The notes below the pieces were generated by a model, which was not told where the DNA came from, did no database searches, and was given only the letters and a program-made list of their open reading frames with translations. 64,000 bases of DNA from Eublepharis macularius (Eukaryota > Chordata > Lepidosauria > Squamata > Eublepharidae): contig NC_072800.1 in the NCBI RefSeq assembly GCF_028583425.1, positions 90,100,501-90,164,500 on the forward strand, given 5' to 3'. This document shows, piece after piece, positions 43,190 to 55,129 of this stretch. The position numbers and the translations under genes were made by a program. How positions within the stretch are numbered: the stretch's first letter is position 1; each line of letters opens with the position of its first letter.

Positions 43190-43670
43190 GCTCTCCCTTT
43201 AAGGAACACTATTGGTGGTCCTTGGCCCAAGGGAGGCCCACCTGGCCTAAACCACAGCTAGTGCCTTTTTGCTCCTGGCTCCGACCTGGTGGAACTCTAT
43301 TGAGACCAGGGCCCGGCAGGACTTGCTATCGTTTCACTGGGCCTGAAATCAGAGATGTTCCACCAGGCATTTGGTTGAGGCTGGGCTAGACCCCCACCAA
43401 CCGAAAAGAGAAGTGAAAGATCTGACCCCTCCCTATTAGGGCTGTCTGTCATCCAGCTTTTTAATTAACAAACATTGACTGCTGCCATCTCTTTATTATA
43501 CTGTTTTTGTATGTTATGTTGTTGGATGTTTTAAAATGTTTTTACAGTTTTATGGTGTATAAATTATACAATGTGTTTTTAACCTTGCGGTAATCTGCCC
43601 CGAGCCCACCCATGGAGAGGGTGGAATAAAAATCTAAAGTAAATAAAACAAATAAATAAAATAAATCTTG
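43190..43670 (+). repeat. CR1/L2-type LINE 3' remnant
   Basis: Broken LINE C-terminal wording, then ccccgagcccacccatggag, gggtggaataaaaatc and an aaataaa tail. Confidence 0.6.
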
Positions 43671-43679
43671 GTGTATGAC

Positions 43680-46255
43680 CTATAATTTTCAGGTTTCAGC
43701 ACCTTTCTTGGGGTCTCCAGGGAAGGACTAAAATATCAGGGTGAGGGGCCGAAATCATGGGAATCTAGCATTTTTCTGCTTGGTGAGATAAGGACTTTAG
43801 GTGCCAGGTCCTAGCAGGCTCTGTCCTCTTACCAACTGGATGCCATCGCCTGTGCCCAACACTAAGCCCTCCCTGTATCAACAAGCTCTACCCATGATCT
43901 GTCTAGCCCCACCCCTTAGTTCCCACACTCCGCCCCCTTTATCTCAGGGCCCAGAAACCATACCAATTCAACAGACAGCAGGTTCAAAAAGTGCTCTGAT
44001 TCTTTTCATAGAACCAAAGAATTAATTTCCTGAATTTAAGGCCAAAGAAGGAATGTTTGTTTATTCCACATTTAGCAGTTATTTGCCTTACGAGCAAATT
44101 TCAAAAAGCTAAAGTCTCGGGGCCAATTTAAATGGGACACCAGCACAGCAAAACAACCCACCAGAGGCAGGGGGGGGGGGGAACTGTATACACCTGCAGG
44201 ATATTGTTCAACCTAGGCTGCTATGCATGCTGTAGAACTGTTTGGCCCAGGTATCAGCCAAGTACAAAGGAGACTCTTGCAAGTGCAGAGTTCCACAGGT
44301 GAGTTCTTTGGTTTTACCAGTGCGACCATACACTTAAAGAAGGCTTTTGTGTGTCGCCCTCAAATAATTAGTTCTGGGGGCTGCCAATATTTTCACTGGC
44401 ACTGTTCCTGTGCCAGTCACGACAGCTTCACCCCTGGAAATCTACCTCCCATGAATTTCAATGGGAGACAGCCAGCACGGCGGAAGAGCGTACAGTAGGA
44501 GAGAGCCAAGAGCACTCAGCTCTTTCCCACAGAAATCAATGCTGCTGTTTCACTGTGCTTTCCTTCTGGCTGGATTGTTGTGTTCTAGGCACCCTTACAA
44601 CCAAGATCTCCCCCCTCCCCATGCCTTCTAAAGAAAATGCTCCTAGCTAAACTTTGCTCAGGCCTGCTTTAGTTGGAGCATTTTTCAGGAGAGTTGAGTT
44701 GCTGACCCCGAGGCAGGGAGAAAGTTAATGGTGCAAAGCACTTAAAAAGCAAAAGGCAGCGCCACTGAAGCTGTTGAGAGACAGGGGAGGAAGGGGGGCT
44801 CCAAATCAGCTGCAAAGCAGCCGTGCTTTCCAATTTTAGCTTAGCGAGTGCTCTATCTGCAGCAATGGTGCAATATGATAGCACAGGGGCTCCTTTTCTC
44901 TGGGGCAGGAGCCTTCAGACACCATTACCCCAAATGCAGAAAAAGTCATAGATGTGAGCCTTTGGGAAAGCTCCCCGTTTTTCTCTCTTGTTTGCTGCAG
45001 TACACCTGCACATGGTATGCCAGAGACGGTTCAGAGCTGCGCTACTGGGACACGCATGCAATTGAGGATTAATGCTTTCGCCAGAGGCGAGTGGCTCCGA
45101 GCGAAGATCCTTTTGGTCTTCTACAAGAAAGGTATCTTCTTCTGCCAACTCAATGCAGATGCAATTCTACTTGGCGGCACGTCCCACTCAAAAGCACCGT
45201 AGCCAAGTTGTAAAGAGAAAGAAAGGTGGTCGTGGGGGAAACTTAGTTCATTTTCCAGGGCAAGAAGTTCACCCACCCTCAGTAACGTGCACTTCCCTTT
45301 CACTGACCTTGAGAAACAGTTGGCAGAGTTCAGCACCAGCCGGCCTCAGGCTTAAGGGGGAGCTGGGGTTTGAGGGGGGTCCCAGGGAGTGATCTCTCTT
45401 CGGGGACCGGGGCAGTCCAAACTTTATAAAGACATGAAGACAAGGCACCTGTCCCCGAGGCTCTTAGAAGTCATTGGCCAGCGGGTATCCCTCCTGGGTA
45501 GGTCCCTGGTGTGAGTTTAGCAGAGAGCCAAAGGCTGCAGATATTTTTATTTTGGAGCAGCACTGCAGAGAGGGGGGACGGTCCAGCAGCTGCCCGTCAA
45601 AGCAGCTGCCGAAGACAACCCACGGGCAGCAGCACCGGCAGCCGCAGCCAAAGTTAATTGAGGGCAACGACAGAGGCGCAGGGGAAGCCAGCTGCCCTGG
45701 GGCGTCCAACTGGCACCGTGCAATCTGGGGATCAGTTCGCTCGCAACATCTCTATCTGGACAGTGCTGCGTTCCCCTCTGGCTTCTGGGTCAGTGGTATC
45801 AAATGGCATCTTGGAACAACACGTTTGCTGGAGCTGCCTGCCTCTCAGGACGTGTGGATGGCATGGGTGCAGTAAATCACGTCCACACAAGACGTGCCGC
45901 AGGAACCCAGAGATTGTGCCCACGCCCTTTGAGCCGTGAAGTGGCCCCAGAGGAGGAGGAAGGGCCAGCTGCAACCCCACCTATCTTTTCTACTGGGCTT
46001 TTTGTCCCCATCCAGCGTTGCCCTGGGAGGGGCCAAGCAGGCCAGATCCCCTTTTGCTACCTTGCAGCAGCCGGCTACAAAAAGTGGACAGGGCTCTGGG
46101 ACTTTTAACACTTGTTTCAAAGAGGGAATCTGGGGAGATGCAGCGTCTGCTTAGGGGTCTACTTCAGGCTTTGTCTCTTGATGCTCCAGCACATGTTTCT
46201 CTGGAAGGTGCCTGAAGACTCTGCATGGAAGAGGAGAACTCAGCAGGGAGAGCTT
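43680..46255. other. intergenic, nothing classified
   Basis: Several overlapping open frames (for example 45474-45875) lack any recognisable domain, splice context or codon bias and are treated as chance. No repeat was recognised. Confidence 0.4.
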
Positions 46256-46263
46256 CAGCCTGA

Positions 46264-46670
46264 GAGCCAAGCTACAAGTGATGCCTTACACAGGTTGGAC
46301 ACTTGTCAGCTTCCCTCAAGTTTTGATGGGAAATGTAGGCGTCCTGGTCTTGCAGCTTGGCTCTCCATTACAGCTGCAAGACCAGGGCCGATTCCAGATG
46401 GCCCTCCCCATCCCGAAATGTTGCGCGTCGTCGCGTGGAAAATGCGAAATATCACCTTTTCTCGCGCGAAGACGCGCGACGTTGCGCAAAACTTGCGCGA
46501 GAAAACGCGATATTTTGCGTTTTTCCGCGCGACGATGCATGACGACGCGCGACGTTTTGGGATGGGGAGGGCCGTCTGGAATCGGCCCTGGATGCCTACA
46601 TTTCCCATCAAAACTTGAGAGAAGCTGACAAGTGTCCAACCTGTGTCAGGCATCACTTGTAGCTTGGCTC
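46264..46670. mobile_element. foldback MITE, GAGCCAAGC family, TSD TGA, with nested MITE
   Basis: Ends GAGCCAAGCTACAAGTGATG and CACTTGTAGCTTGGCTC. TGA at 46261-46263 and 46671-46673. The second arm is interrupted at 46387-46586. Confidence 0.85.
46387..46586. mobile_element. foldback MITE, GCCGATTCC family, CpG-rich, nested
   Basis: GCCGATTCCAGATGGCCCTC at the left and its inverse at the right. The core is almost all gcgcgacg/gcgaga words. Flanks CCAGG and CCTGG differ at one of five bases; the host arm reads gaccaggatgcc without it. Confidence 0.75.
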
Positions 46671-46679
46671 TGACTCTGC

Positions 46680-48535
46680 AGCACCGAAACAGAACCGACA
46701 GCCTCTGTGCAAATTCCACACAACTCCTTCAGTCACAGGAGCCTCCGCCTGCCTTGTTTCATCTTCAGCCTCTGGATTACCAGGAGAGTCCGGGAAGGAT
46801 GGGGGTGGCCGAGACTAACGGGCGATTTTCTGCTGGGCTGGAGACCTTTTGCGAGCGGCTTCAGATCTATCGAGCTCCCCTCGTGAGCCATCTAGCCTAG
46901 GCCGAACTCTGCCAGCTGAATCCTCTCCTCTACTCCTGGAAAGCCCCGCCCCATTATCCTAGGCCCCACCTCTTAGGTTCTAAGGCTCCGCCTCTCGAGC
47001 CTCAAGATGCCACAGCCCCCTCAGCCATCCTTTCCATGCAGCTAGGCCCACGTTAGGGTGGCTACCTTGACATCCTGGAGTGTCACTAAGGGCAGTGGAG
47101 AGGGGAAAATGTAGTAAGGGGAAGCTTTTCCTAGTGGGAAGATAAGCAGTGGGGGGGAAATTCACCTGATAAATTTCTGTATGCCATGCCTTTGTGGAAA
47201 AGAAAAATAAAGAAATAGGAAGAGAAACCTAGATCAGCGATGGGGAAGCCTGCCCCACGATTTCAGACAGGAGCATCGATTTGCAGCGTAGGTACTCACC
47301 CTGGAATTTTGTCTCATTCTAATAGTCTCCTGGTTCGAGGCCCTGGAAATCCCACATTTGACATCCTTCCTTTGCCTCTGAATCAAAGTCTCGAGTCTTC
47401 AGTTCTGCAGCACGGGCCAGGACTGGGGACAGAGAAGAAGCCACAGAGGGGCAATTTCTTGGGAGAGAAGAATTCCTGGCTTGGTCGCTCTCATCTCCTG
47501 CCAACTGAAGCTGATGCATTGCTGGAGTGAGTCGAAGAGCCGAAAAGAGTCCCGTTTAAAGGGAAAGTGGACAATCCTGGACTGGGAATTCTATTGCCGG
47601 GAACCAGGCATTGGTTCTGCTAACGCTGCTGTGGATCAGTAACGGGATTGCTTTGGAAAGAAAGGCACAGTAAAGGAAATAAATAGCAGGGAGCTGAACT
47701 GCTCCTGACGAATGTATAAGGCACAAATCTCACAGAAATCCCTGTCTTTGAGTTAGCAAAAAGAAAAGAAGAGTCCTGTGGCACCTTGCAGGCTGACACA
47801 TACACTGCAGCATAAGCTTTCGGGGGCTAGACCACACATCAGTTTCATTGCAATGCGTTTTACTAGAGTCACATGAAACCGACATTCATCAAGTGATCTA
47901 AACAGAGAACGCAAGCCAGGCACAACTATGCACAAGGTAGCACTAACCGCACAGTACACACTACCCTGGCCTCTTGCTTGTGCTCCGTTGTACACGTTTT
48001 CTATTGTATATATTCTCTTTTATTAGACCGCTCGCTTCCCATAAAACGTTCAAAAGCAGAGAGGCCGATTTTAAAAGTGGGATGAATTCCGGCGCCTAAT
48101 TAATACGCCTAATTTGCATTATGTATTCTCACTGCCAACTTCTTTTTAAAAAATGAACCGATCTAGACCATATCTTTATAGTCCTGAAAACTAACACAGG
48201 CTGTTAAGAAGCCGCCCCCCCTTCTCTAAAACGGATGTGCCGTTCAGGGCTTAGTCGGGGGAAATATGCTGAGTCAAACCCGGGCACCATTTACTGTACA
48301 CTTAGATGAAAAATAATTAGCAGAGAGGAGCCAAGCAGTTGTCAGGGACATGCCTTATGGAGGAGTTCCTTCTTTGTTTGGTGTCTCAGTTTACAGCCTG
48401 AGTTTCAGTTTACAGCCTGCCGTTCATAATCCACCCATAACCTGGAAGGGGGGGGGGGCTATCAGAACAGGTGAAGGCAGGAGGCTTGGAGGAGAAGGTT
48501 GTAATATTTAGCATGTTGCACAAATTGCAAGTTCA
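46680..48535. other. intergenic, little recognised
   Basis: A single unit related to the AGCATAAGCTTT family lies at 47762-47850 (agagtcctgtggcaccttgc, then gcataagctttcgggggcta). The rest is unassigned. Confidence 0.4.
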
Positions 48536-48540
48536 TTTAT

Positions 48541-48965
48541 AATAATAACATTCGATTTATATACCGCCCTTCAGGGCAACTTAACGCCTACTCAGAGCGG
48601 TTTACAAAGTATGTTATAATTATCCCCACAACAAAACACCCTGTGAGGTGGGTGGGCTGAGAGAGCTCCGAGAGAGCCGTGACTGACCCAAGGTCACCCA
48701 GCTGGCTTCAAGTGGAGGAGCGGGGAATCAAACCCGCCTCTCCAGATTAGAGTCCTGCCGCTCTTAAGTGACTGACCCAAGGTCACCCAGCTGGCTTCAA
48801 GTGGAGGAGTGGGGAATCAAACCCGCCTCTCCAGATTAGAGTCCTGCCGCTCTTAAGTGACTGACCCAAGGTGACCCAGCTGGCTTCAAGCGGAGGAGTG
48901 GGGAATCAAACCCGCCTCTCCAGATTAGAGTCCCGTGCTCTTAACCGCTACACCAAACTGACCTG
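48541..48965 (-). repeat. tRNA-derived SINE with tripled tRNA-side block
   Basis: Antisense SINE (attcgatttatataccgccc start). The block gtgactgacccaaggtcacc through agagtcctgccgctctta occurs three times at 88-89 bp spacing, starting 48681, 48768 and 48857. Confidence 0.85.
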
Positions 48966-49362
48966 GTGCGCTTTGCCCAATAACTACACCAGACTGGACA
49001 ACACTGAAGAGGAAATATTTATTCCAGGAATTCATGGGATACAGAATATAAGTACAGCAAAAAGCTCTGAGCCTGCCCCAAAACGGCAGGGAGGATCTTT
49101 TTATACCTTGCCTTTCCGAGGCAAAACCCTCCCTCCTTTCTTTGTCTGCTTCTCAACTCAGGGTAGAATTTTTTCTACTTCCGTATCTATTAGTTTTATC
49201 CTGCTTTTGTTCACTGCTGCTGGTGGCTGTCTCGGCTATCTCCTGCTCCTCTGCATAGTCAAGGTCAGGCTACTTCGAATTGCGTGCTAGTAATACGGCA
49301 GGGATCTTCCTCATATTTTGCTTGCAATTAACTTCTTGGAGACCGAGTACCCTTGGTGGAAC

Positions 49363-49577
49363 CCTGACCTGGATAGCCCAGGTGAGCCTGATCTCATCAG
49401 ATCTCAGAAGCTAAGTAGGGTCAGTCTTGGTTAGTACTTGGATGGGAGACCTCCAGCGAAGACCAGGGTTGCAGAGGCAGGCAATGGCAAACCACCTCTG
49501 AGAGTCTCTTGCCATGAAAACCCCACCAGGGGTCGCCATAAGTCAGCTATGACTTGAAGGCACTCTCCACCACCGCC
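49363..49577 (+). repeat. 5S rRNA-derived SINE with 14-bp duplication
   Basis: CCTGACCTGGATAGCCCAGG start, gatctcagaagctaagtagg and ttagtacttggatgggagac (5S-like), tail ggtcgccataagtcagct. ACCCTTGGTGGAAC exact at 49349-49362 and 49578-49591. Confidence 0.9.
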
Positions 49578-49606
49578 ACCCTTGGTGGAACTGAAGGCAG
49601 TGTTTC

Positions 49607-49790
49607 AACATGGTAGAGCCCAATCTTGGCAGCTAAGCAGGGTTGGAACTTGAATGGGAGACCACCAAAGGGGGTTGCTGCTTAGAGGAAGGCAATGGCA
49701 AGCCATGTCCCCTCCTCAGCTGCCTTGAAGACCCCTTTGATTGGGTCCCCATAAGTTGGTTGCAACTTGGTGACGCACACAGACATAAAC
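49607..49790 (+). repeat. 5S rRNA-derived SINE, second variant
   Basis: cagctaagcagggttggaac, then ttgaatgggagaccacc and aggcaatggcaagccatg, with tail gggtccccataagttggttg. It is more diverged than its neighbour. Confidence 0.65.
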
Positions 49791-50344
49791 ATGCATTGAA
49801 TCAGCTTGCTAAGGAGTCAGCATAGAGATGAAATCAGAAAACCTGCCAGAACAGAGGGATAACTTGCAGACTGCAGATTGCAAGAGAAGGAGAGAACCCG
49901 GCTCCTTCCTCCAGCCTGCCTGGCCAAGTGCCCGCTGGCTTCTGTCAACAGCCAGCTTCTCTGCAGACTCCTCATCTCCTTAGATCTCAACAGTGTGGTT
50001 TGCTTTTCTTATTGATACAAACTGCCTGGAGAACATTGCTTAAGTGCAGCATAGAAATATCTCGGATAAATAATCAGACAGGTGCACTGACCGATCAAGG
50101 CACAAATGCACGCATGTGTCCACAGACAGATCCCCTTTCTGGATGAGGATCCATATAAAGCAACAGATTACATATAGAAGTTGCTCTGTCAATGTCTGCC
50201 ACTAGCAATCCAGGGTCGTGAGAAGTCCAAATCAGATGTGCCCTAGTGTCTCTTTTCACGTCTACGCTGTGGAGGGCAATGCTCAGTTGTGCTCCATTTC
50301 TGGGATGGGGCCAAGAGACAAGACAGTTTGCAGACTCACAGCTG

Positions 50345-50575
50345 TCAGGTTGCCACCTCTGGTCTGGGAAATTCCTGGAGATTTGGGAGTGGGTCCCGGG
50401 AAGGGCAGCATTTGGCGAGGGGGGGTGGGTGGGATCAGCAGGGAAGTGGTGCTATAGGATCCACCCTCCAAAGCTGACATTTGTTGCAGGGGAACTGATC
50501 TCTGAAGTCTGAATACCAGTTGTAATTCTGGGATCGCTCCAAGCCCTACCTGGAGGTCAGGAACCCTTACTTACA
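50345..50575 (+). mobile_element. hAT-like MITE, TAGGGTTGCCA family, ends degraded
   Basis: ggttgccacctctggtctgg, ggaaattcctggagatttgg and the second half gaactgatctctgaagtctg. Terminal bases have diverged. Confidence 0.6.
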
Positions 50576-50699
50576 GTCAATGGCTGGGCTTTGCTTTATC
50601 CTGTGGGGGGAGGGAAACACACTGCCTCCCCAATTCGTATAACATCTGTCAGTTCGCCACCCGCCCCATGAGTTTTGGTGAGAGAAGGACAATGTCAGT

Positions 50700-50945
50700 G
50701 CTGCTGGTTTTTATAAATGGAATCTGGTTTCATTATGCTACCTGTTTTTACATTGCAATGTGATCTGCTTTTATAAATTCAATTTATAAATTTTATTGAA
50801 TTTATTTTATAAATTCAATTTTATAAATGGAATCTGGTTTTATTATGCTACCTGTTTTTACATTGCAATATGATCCGCTCTCAGCCTGCAGTGCAGGGAG
50901 AGCGGAATATAAATATATTAATAAATGAAACAAAATAAAATAAAA
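50700..50945 (+). repeat. LINE 3'-end-like sequence with internal duplication
   Basis: tttataaatggaatctggtt and acattgcaat-tgatc words occur twice about 115 bases apart, then gggagagcggaatataaata and an AT-rich tail. Confidence 0.5.
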
Positions 50946-50998
50946 TTTTAGGGGTTCTGGTTGACAGTCTGCTTGGGTAAACCCATTGGACTCAGCAT

Positions 50999-51265
50999 TA
51001 ATAATAATAATAATAACAACAACATTTGATTTATATACTGCCCTTCAGGACAACTTAATGCCCACTCAGAGTGCTTTGCAAAGTGCGTTATTATTATTCC
51101 CACAACAACAATCACCCTGTGAGGTGGGTGGGGCTGAGATAGCTCTGAGAGCTGTGACTGACCCAAGGTCACCTAGTTGGCTTCAAGTGGAGGAGTGGGG
51201 AATCGAACCCGGCTCTCCAGATTAGAGTCCCACACTCTTAACAGCTGCACCAAACTGGCTCTCTA
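50999..51265 (-). repeat. tRNA-derived SINE
   Basis: Antisense: (aat)n, tttgatttatatactgccct, ctgacccaaggtcacctagt, box B-like gaatcgaacccggctctcc, caccaaactggctct. Confidence 0.8.
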
Positions 51266-51505
51266 ATAATAATAACATTCAATTTATATACCACCCTTCA
51301 GGACAACTTAACGCCTAAGAGCAGTGTTATCATTATCCCCACAACAATCACCCTGTGAGGTGGGTGGGGCTGAGAGAGCTCTGAGAGAGCTGTGACTGAC
51401 CCAAGGTCACCCAGCTGGCTTCAAGTGGAGGAGTAGAGAATCAAACCCAGTTCTTCAGATTAGAGTCCCGCACTCTTAACCACTACACCAAACTGGCTCT
51501 CATTG
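51266..51505 (-). repeat. tRNA-derived SINE, tandem neighbour
   Basis: Second antisense copy directly adjoining the first: attcaatttatataccaccc through actacaccaaactggctctc. Confidence 0.8.
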
Positions 51506-51509
51506 CAAC

Positions 51510-52400
51510 TTGCACGATGTGCACACAAGTGCATGGTACAAACTGGGAAGGGCGAAATGCCCTCAGTCAAGCCTCACTGGCTACAAGAACATTGGGGCAT
51601 TAGGAACAAGGGGTTTGTAAAACTGTTATGACAGCCTATTCGGCTTGTGAACCACCATCTCAAAGGCAGCCCCACCAGGGATTCTGCAAACCTGCCTGCC
51701 TGGGTCTGCAGAAACAGAGGAAGGGTCTCAAGTAGGATTCAATACATTCATGGCTCATGGAACACAAGTTGCTCAAAGTTCTGCCAGTTACAAACGTACC
51801 TCGGATCGCCCAGACAGGTCCTCCTTTCTCGGCGTGGTTCAATCCTTCTTCTTCCTGCTTTGCTCTGCTCCACCCCAGTTCTTGCTTTGCTTCAAAAAAC
51901 GCTGCATGCGGGATGTTTTCTGATGAAGCACTGTGCCGTGTCCACTTTCAACTGTGCCGTCTAGCTGTACTGCTGCTCCCAGAACCTGCACAATTTTGGA
52001 GAGGAAATTGGGGTGGGTGTCTTTCAGAGCATTTGGGGCAATATCCAGAACCCAAAAGGTTAACAAACGCCTTCGGCTCCTAAATTTTGGGGGACAGAAT
52101 TGTTTCTGCAGGTAGGCATCTTAATGGGATGCAAATGGAAAGGAGAATTTAAGCAAGGCATGAGAAAACCGGAAAGGAGCGGCAAGAACAGTGTTTGTAA
52201 CCCTACTTTCACACAGATCTGATTCTTCTGTAGCCAAGAAAGCACAATAGAGTGTATTGTGAAGAGACAGCCCCTGGGATACAATTGCTGTTGTGTGGGA
52301 CAATCAGGAGTGCAATACAGCAAGGAATCAATGGTAGATCAGATTACTTGATTCAATAGAAAAGATTCTGATTATTTTTATGAATAAGGGTGTTATAAAT
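51510..52400. other. intergenic, nothing classified
   Basis: No recognisable repeat or conserved frame. Confidence 0.4.
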
Positions 52401-52410
52401 ATGGAGTCGA

Positions 52411-52540
52411 TCCAGAGGAGTTAGCCGTGTTAGTCTGCAGTAGCAAAATACGAAAGAGTCCAGTAGCACCTTTAAGACTAACCAACTTTATTGTAGCATA
52501 AGCTTTCGAGAGCCACAGCTCTCTTCGTCAGATGCAACAT
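52411..52540 (+). repeat. AGCATAAGCTTT family, single unfolded unit
   Basis: gatccagaggagttagccgt through agctctcttcgtcagatgca with no return arm: the monomer from which the foldback copies can be derived. Confidence 0.75.
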
Positions 52541-52587
52541 AAATTGGGAGTATGGGGCTTAATTTAAGCAAGGGTCTACCGTTTATT

Positions 52588-52760
52588 TATTTTATTTTGT
52601 CCATCTTTCTCACTGAGACCCAAAGCTTTTTGCACAGAGCAAGTGAATTCAATATAAACAACCGCTAGGACAATCACCAAACAAAATACAATATGAACAA
52701 TGGTTAGGACATCCAACGAACAGGTACAACAGGGTATGGTTGCAGAATATTTGAAAACGA
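52588..52760 (-). repeat. LINE 3'-end-like repeat fragment
   Basis: tttattttgtccatctttct, cactgagaccc and following text match the 3333 and 56125 copies. Confidence 0.45.
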
Positions 52761-52764
52761 GCAT

Positions 52765-52985
52765 AAATCTGAAAGGAGCAGGAGTCCAGTACCAACAAAA
52801 ATGTTGGTAGAGTATGAGCTTTTGCGAGTCACAGGCAGCTCACTTCTTCAGCTACTGTGACTCACAAAAGCTTGTTTCCTACCACAACTTTTGTTAGTTT
52901 TAGAGGTGCTACTGGTCTCTTGCTTTTTTCTACTGTTACAGACAGACTAACACGGCTACCCATCTTCATCAATCCGAACACAGAG
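52765..52985. mobile_element. diverged foldback related to AGCATAAGCTTT family
   Basis: gagtccagtaccaacaaaaa, agtatgagcttttgcgagtc, inverse arm tgactcacaaaagctt, tail cagactaacacggctaccc. Confidence 0.6.
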
Positions 52986-53384
52986 ATGAAACTTTTCTGA
53001 AACAAAGTGTAATTAATTAAAATCACATCTTTTAACAACGTGGAAACTACCCAGCGGGAGTGTATCTACATCAGCCGTCAGTGCCCAGTAGCCTAGTCTA
53101 CAGTTCCTGTCCCTTACCAAGTTATCTCTTGGATGTACTTCTTATGACACAGCCCCAGAATCTGGGTAGAAAGCCCTCCCGAATAATTCAGTCTTGCTTA
53201 GCTTGTGGGAAGCCAGTCGAATGGGAGTTTTCCTTATCTCCTCAGGCAGGCTATTTCCTAAGGTGGGGGCTACTTGAGAGAAAGTGTGTGTACGGGCAGC
53301 TGCTGATTTTGCCCAACTGAAGGATTAGCCCTAGAACCCAGAACTCAGGCCTGGAACAATACCAGTAATATGGAAGAGAAAATA

Positions 53385-53510
53385 TCGAATGCCTGAAACT
53401 GCCTTATACATATCAGGTCACTCGGTTTGGCAGCAACTCTCCAGTCTTCCACGTCACCGTCCGTCTGGCAGACGCTCTTCCACTGAGCCAGGGCCCCCTC
53501 CATTATTTTA
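53385..53510 (-). repeat. tRNA-Ala-like SINE fragment
   Basis: The minus strand starts gggggccctggctcagtgga agagcg; the body is short and diverged. Confidence 0.5.
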
Positions 53511-53524
53511 TTGCAACATTATTT

Positions 53525-54262
53525 ATACATGAAGGTTAAAGGAGAAAGTGCCGAAGCTGGATTACAGCTGAACATCAAGAAGACAAAAGTAAAGACTACT
53601 GAGGAATTAACACAATTTTCAAGTTGACAATGAGGAAATTGGAATTGTTCAAAATTTCCTATTCCTTGGTTCAATCACCAATCAAAAGGGAAACTGCAAT
53701 GAAGAAATCAGAAGGAGATTGAGACTTGGAAGAGCAGCTGTGAGGGAGCTAGAGAAGATCCTTAAAGATAAAGATGCCTCTCTGGGAACCAAAGTCAAGA
53801 TAATCCAAACTATGGTATTCCAATCCCCACCTCTATGTTTGGATGTGAAAGCTGGATGGTAAAGAAAGCTGACAGGAAGAAAATTGACTCGTTTGAAATG
53901 GTGCCAAGGAAAAGTTTTGCGGATACCAGGGACAGCCAAAAAGACAAAAAAGTGGGTTCTGGATCAAATCTAGCCTGAATTCTCCCTAGGAGCTAAAATG
54001 ACAAAACTAAGGCTATCGTTCTTTGGTCACATCATAAGAAGACAAGATTCTCTGAAAAAGTCAATAATGCTAGGGGAAGTGGAAGGCATTAGGAAAAGAG
54101 GAAGACCCAAAGCAAGATGGCTGGACTCAATAAAAGAAGCCACGTCCTCCATTTTGCAGGATCTGAGGAAGTCTGTTAATGATACGATGTTCTGGAGGTC
54201 TTTCCTTCATAGGATCGCCATAGGTCGGAAGCAACTTGATGGCACATAACACACAACACACA
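53525..54262 (+). mobile_element. Bov-B (RTE) LINE, 3' portion
   Basis: Frames contain the end of the RTE reverse transcriptase: LQLNIKKTK near the start, then SFFGHIIRRQDSLKKSIM, RKRGRPKARWLDSIKEAT and FWRSFLHRIAIGRKQLDGT near 54000-54249. The 3' end gtcggaagcaacttgatggc, acataacacacaac is the Bov-B tail shared with reptile SINEs. At least one frameshift separates the two halves. No 5' part is present. Confidence 0.9.
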
Positions 54263-54961
54263 TTTATACATTGCAGCATTGCTTGCAGAGGCCGATTGGG
54301 GCTGTAAAAGAGCAGGTTTTGAATACAATTATATTGGGAGTTAATTTCTCTCAAAACACTAGCAATTCAAGGACCTTAAGGGCAGACAAAGTGAGGAAAC
54401 AACCCAACCCCTATTCCTTACTTATTGCCTCCTGTCTCTCCCCGCTCCCAACATGTTTCTCAGCATGCTACCATTCTTGTTAACAGAAGGAGGTATAAAT
54501 AGGTGGCCTGGCGGCTCTTCTGCTGGTTAGGGGGCTGCGAGTACAGCCAATCTCGACTCTTTCAGGGGCTGCATTCCTTCCTCCAAAGAGCACAGGCTGA
54601 CCTGGAGTCCAATTTCAAAGGCAGGCTGGCAGGCTTCAGGGGTGCCAGGGTTACGCATGTTTCCAAGGTCGCTTTCTCTGCCCACGCTGCAGCCCCACCC
54701 GTGCTAGGCTTCCCAATGTTTAAAAGATGAAAACAGATATATTGCATTGCTGCTGCTGTAATTTTTCACACAACATTCATTTCTCACAAGTAAAGCTGCG
54801 GCATATTGCAATTTGGGCTCTGCCACCATTAAGAAAACACCTGCACGGAGACGCACACAACTGGATTCTCACAAACTTGTCCTTACAATGTCCTTTAGTC
54901 CTTGCAAGGGAATTAAAAAAAATGATTTCATTTTACAAACATACAAACATAAAATTCATAT

Positions 54962-55127
54962 TTGGTGCTACACCTCTTTTGGTGCTACACCTCTGAAGAT
55001 GCCAGCCACAGCTGCTGGCGAAACGTCAGGAACTACAATGCCAAGACCACGGCAATACAGCCCGGAAAACCCCCAACAACCATCGTTCTCCAGCCATGAA
55101 AGCCTTCGACAATACGACAATACATAA
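54962..55127 (-). mobile_element. half copy of the TATTGTCGAAGGC foldback family
   Basis: ggtgctacacctctgaagat, gctgctggcgaaacgtcagg, ccatgaaagccttcgacaat; one arm only, with ggtgctacacctct doubled at its start. Confidence 0.7.
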
Positions 55128-55129
55128 AA

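Noticed and set aside
45474-45875. 133-residue plus-strand open frame, and several overlapping ones at 45-46 kb
   Set aside because: Overlapping frames on both strands, no recognised domain, no conserved splice neighbours.
48871-49290. 139-residue plus-strand open frame ending in a hydrophobic stretch
   Set aside because: Its first third is antisense SINE and the remainder has no recognised similarity.
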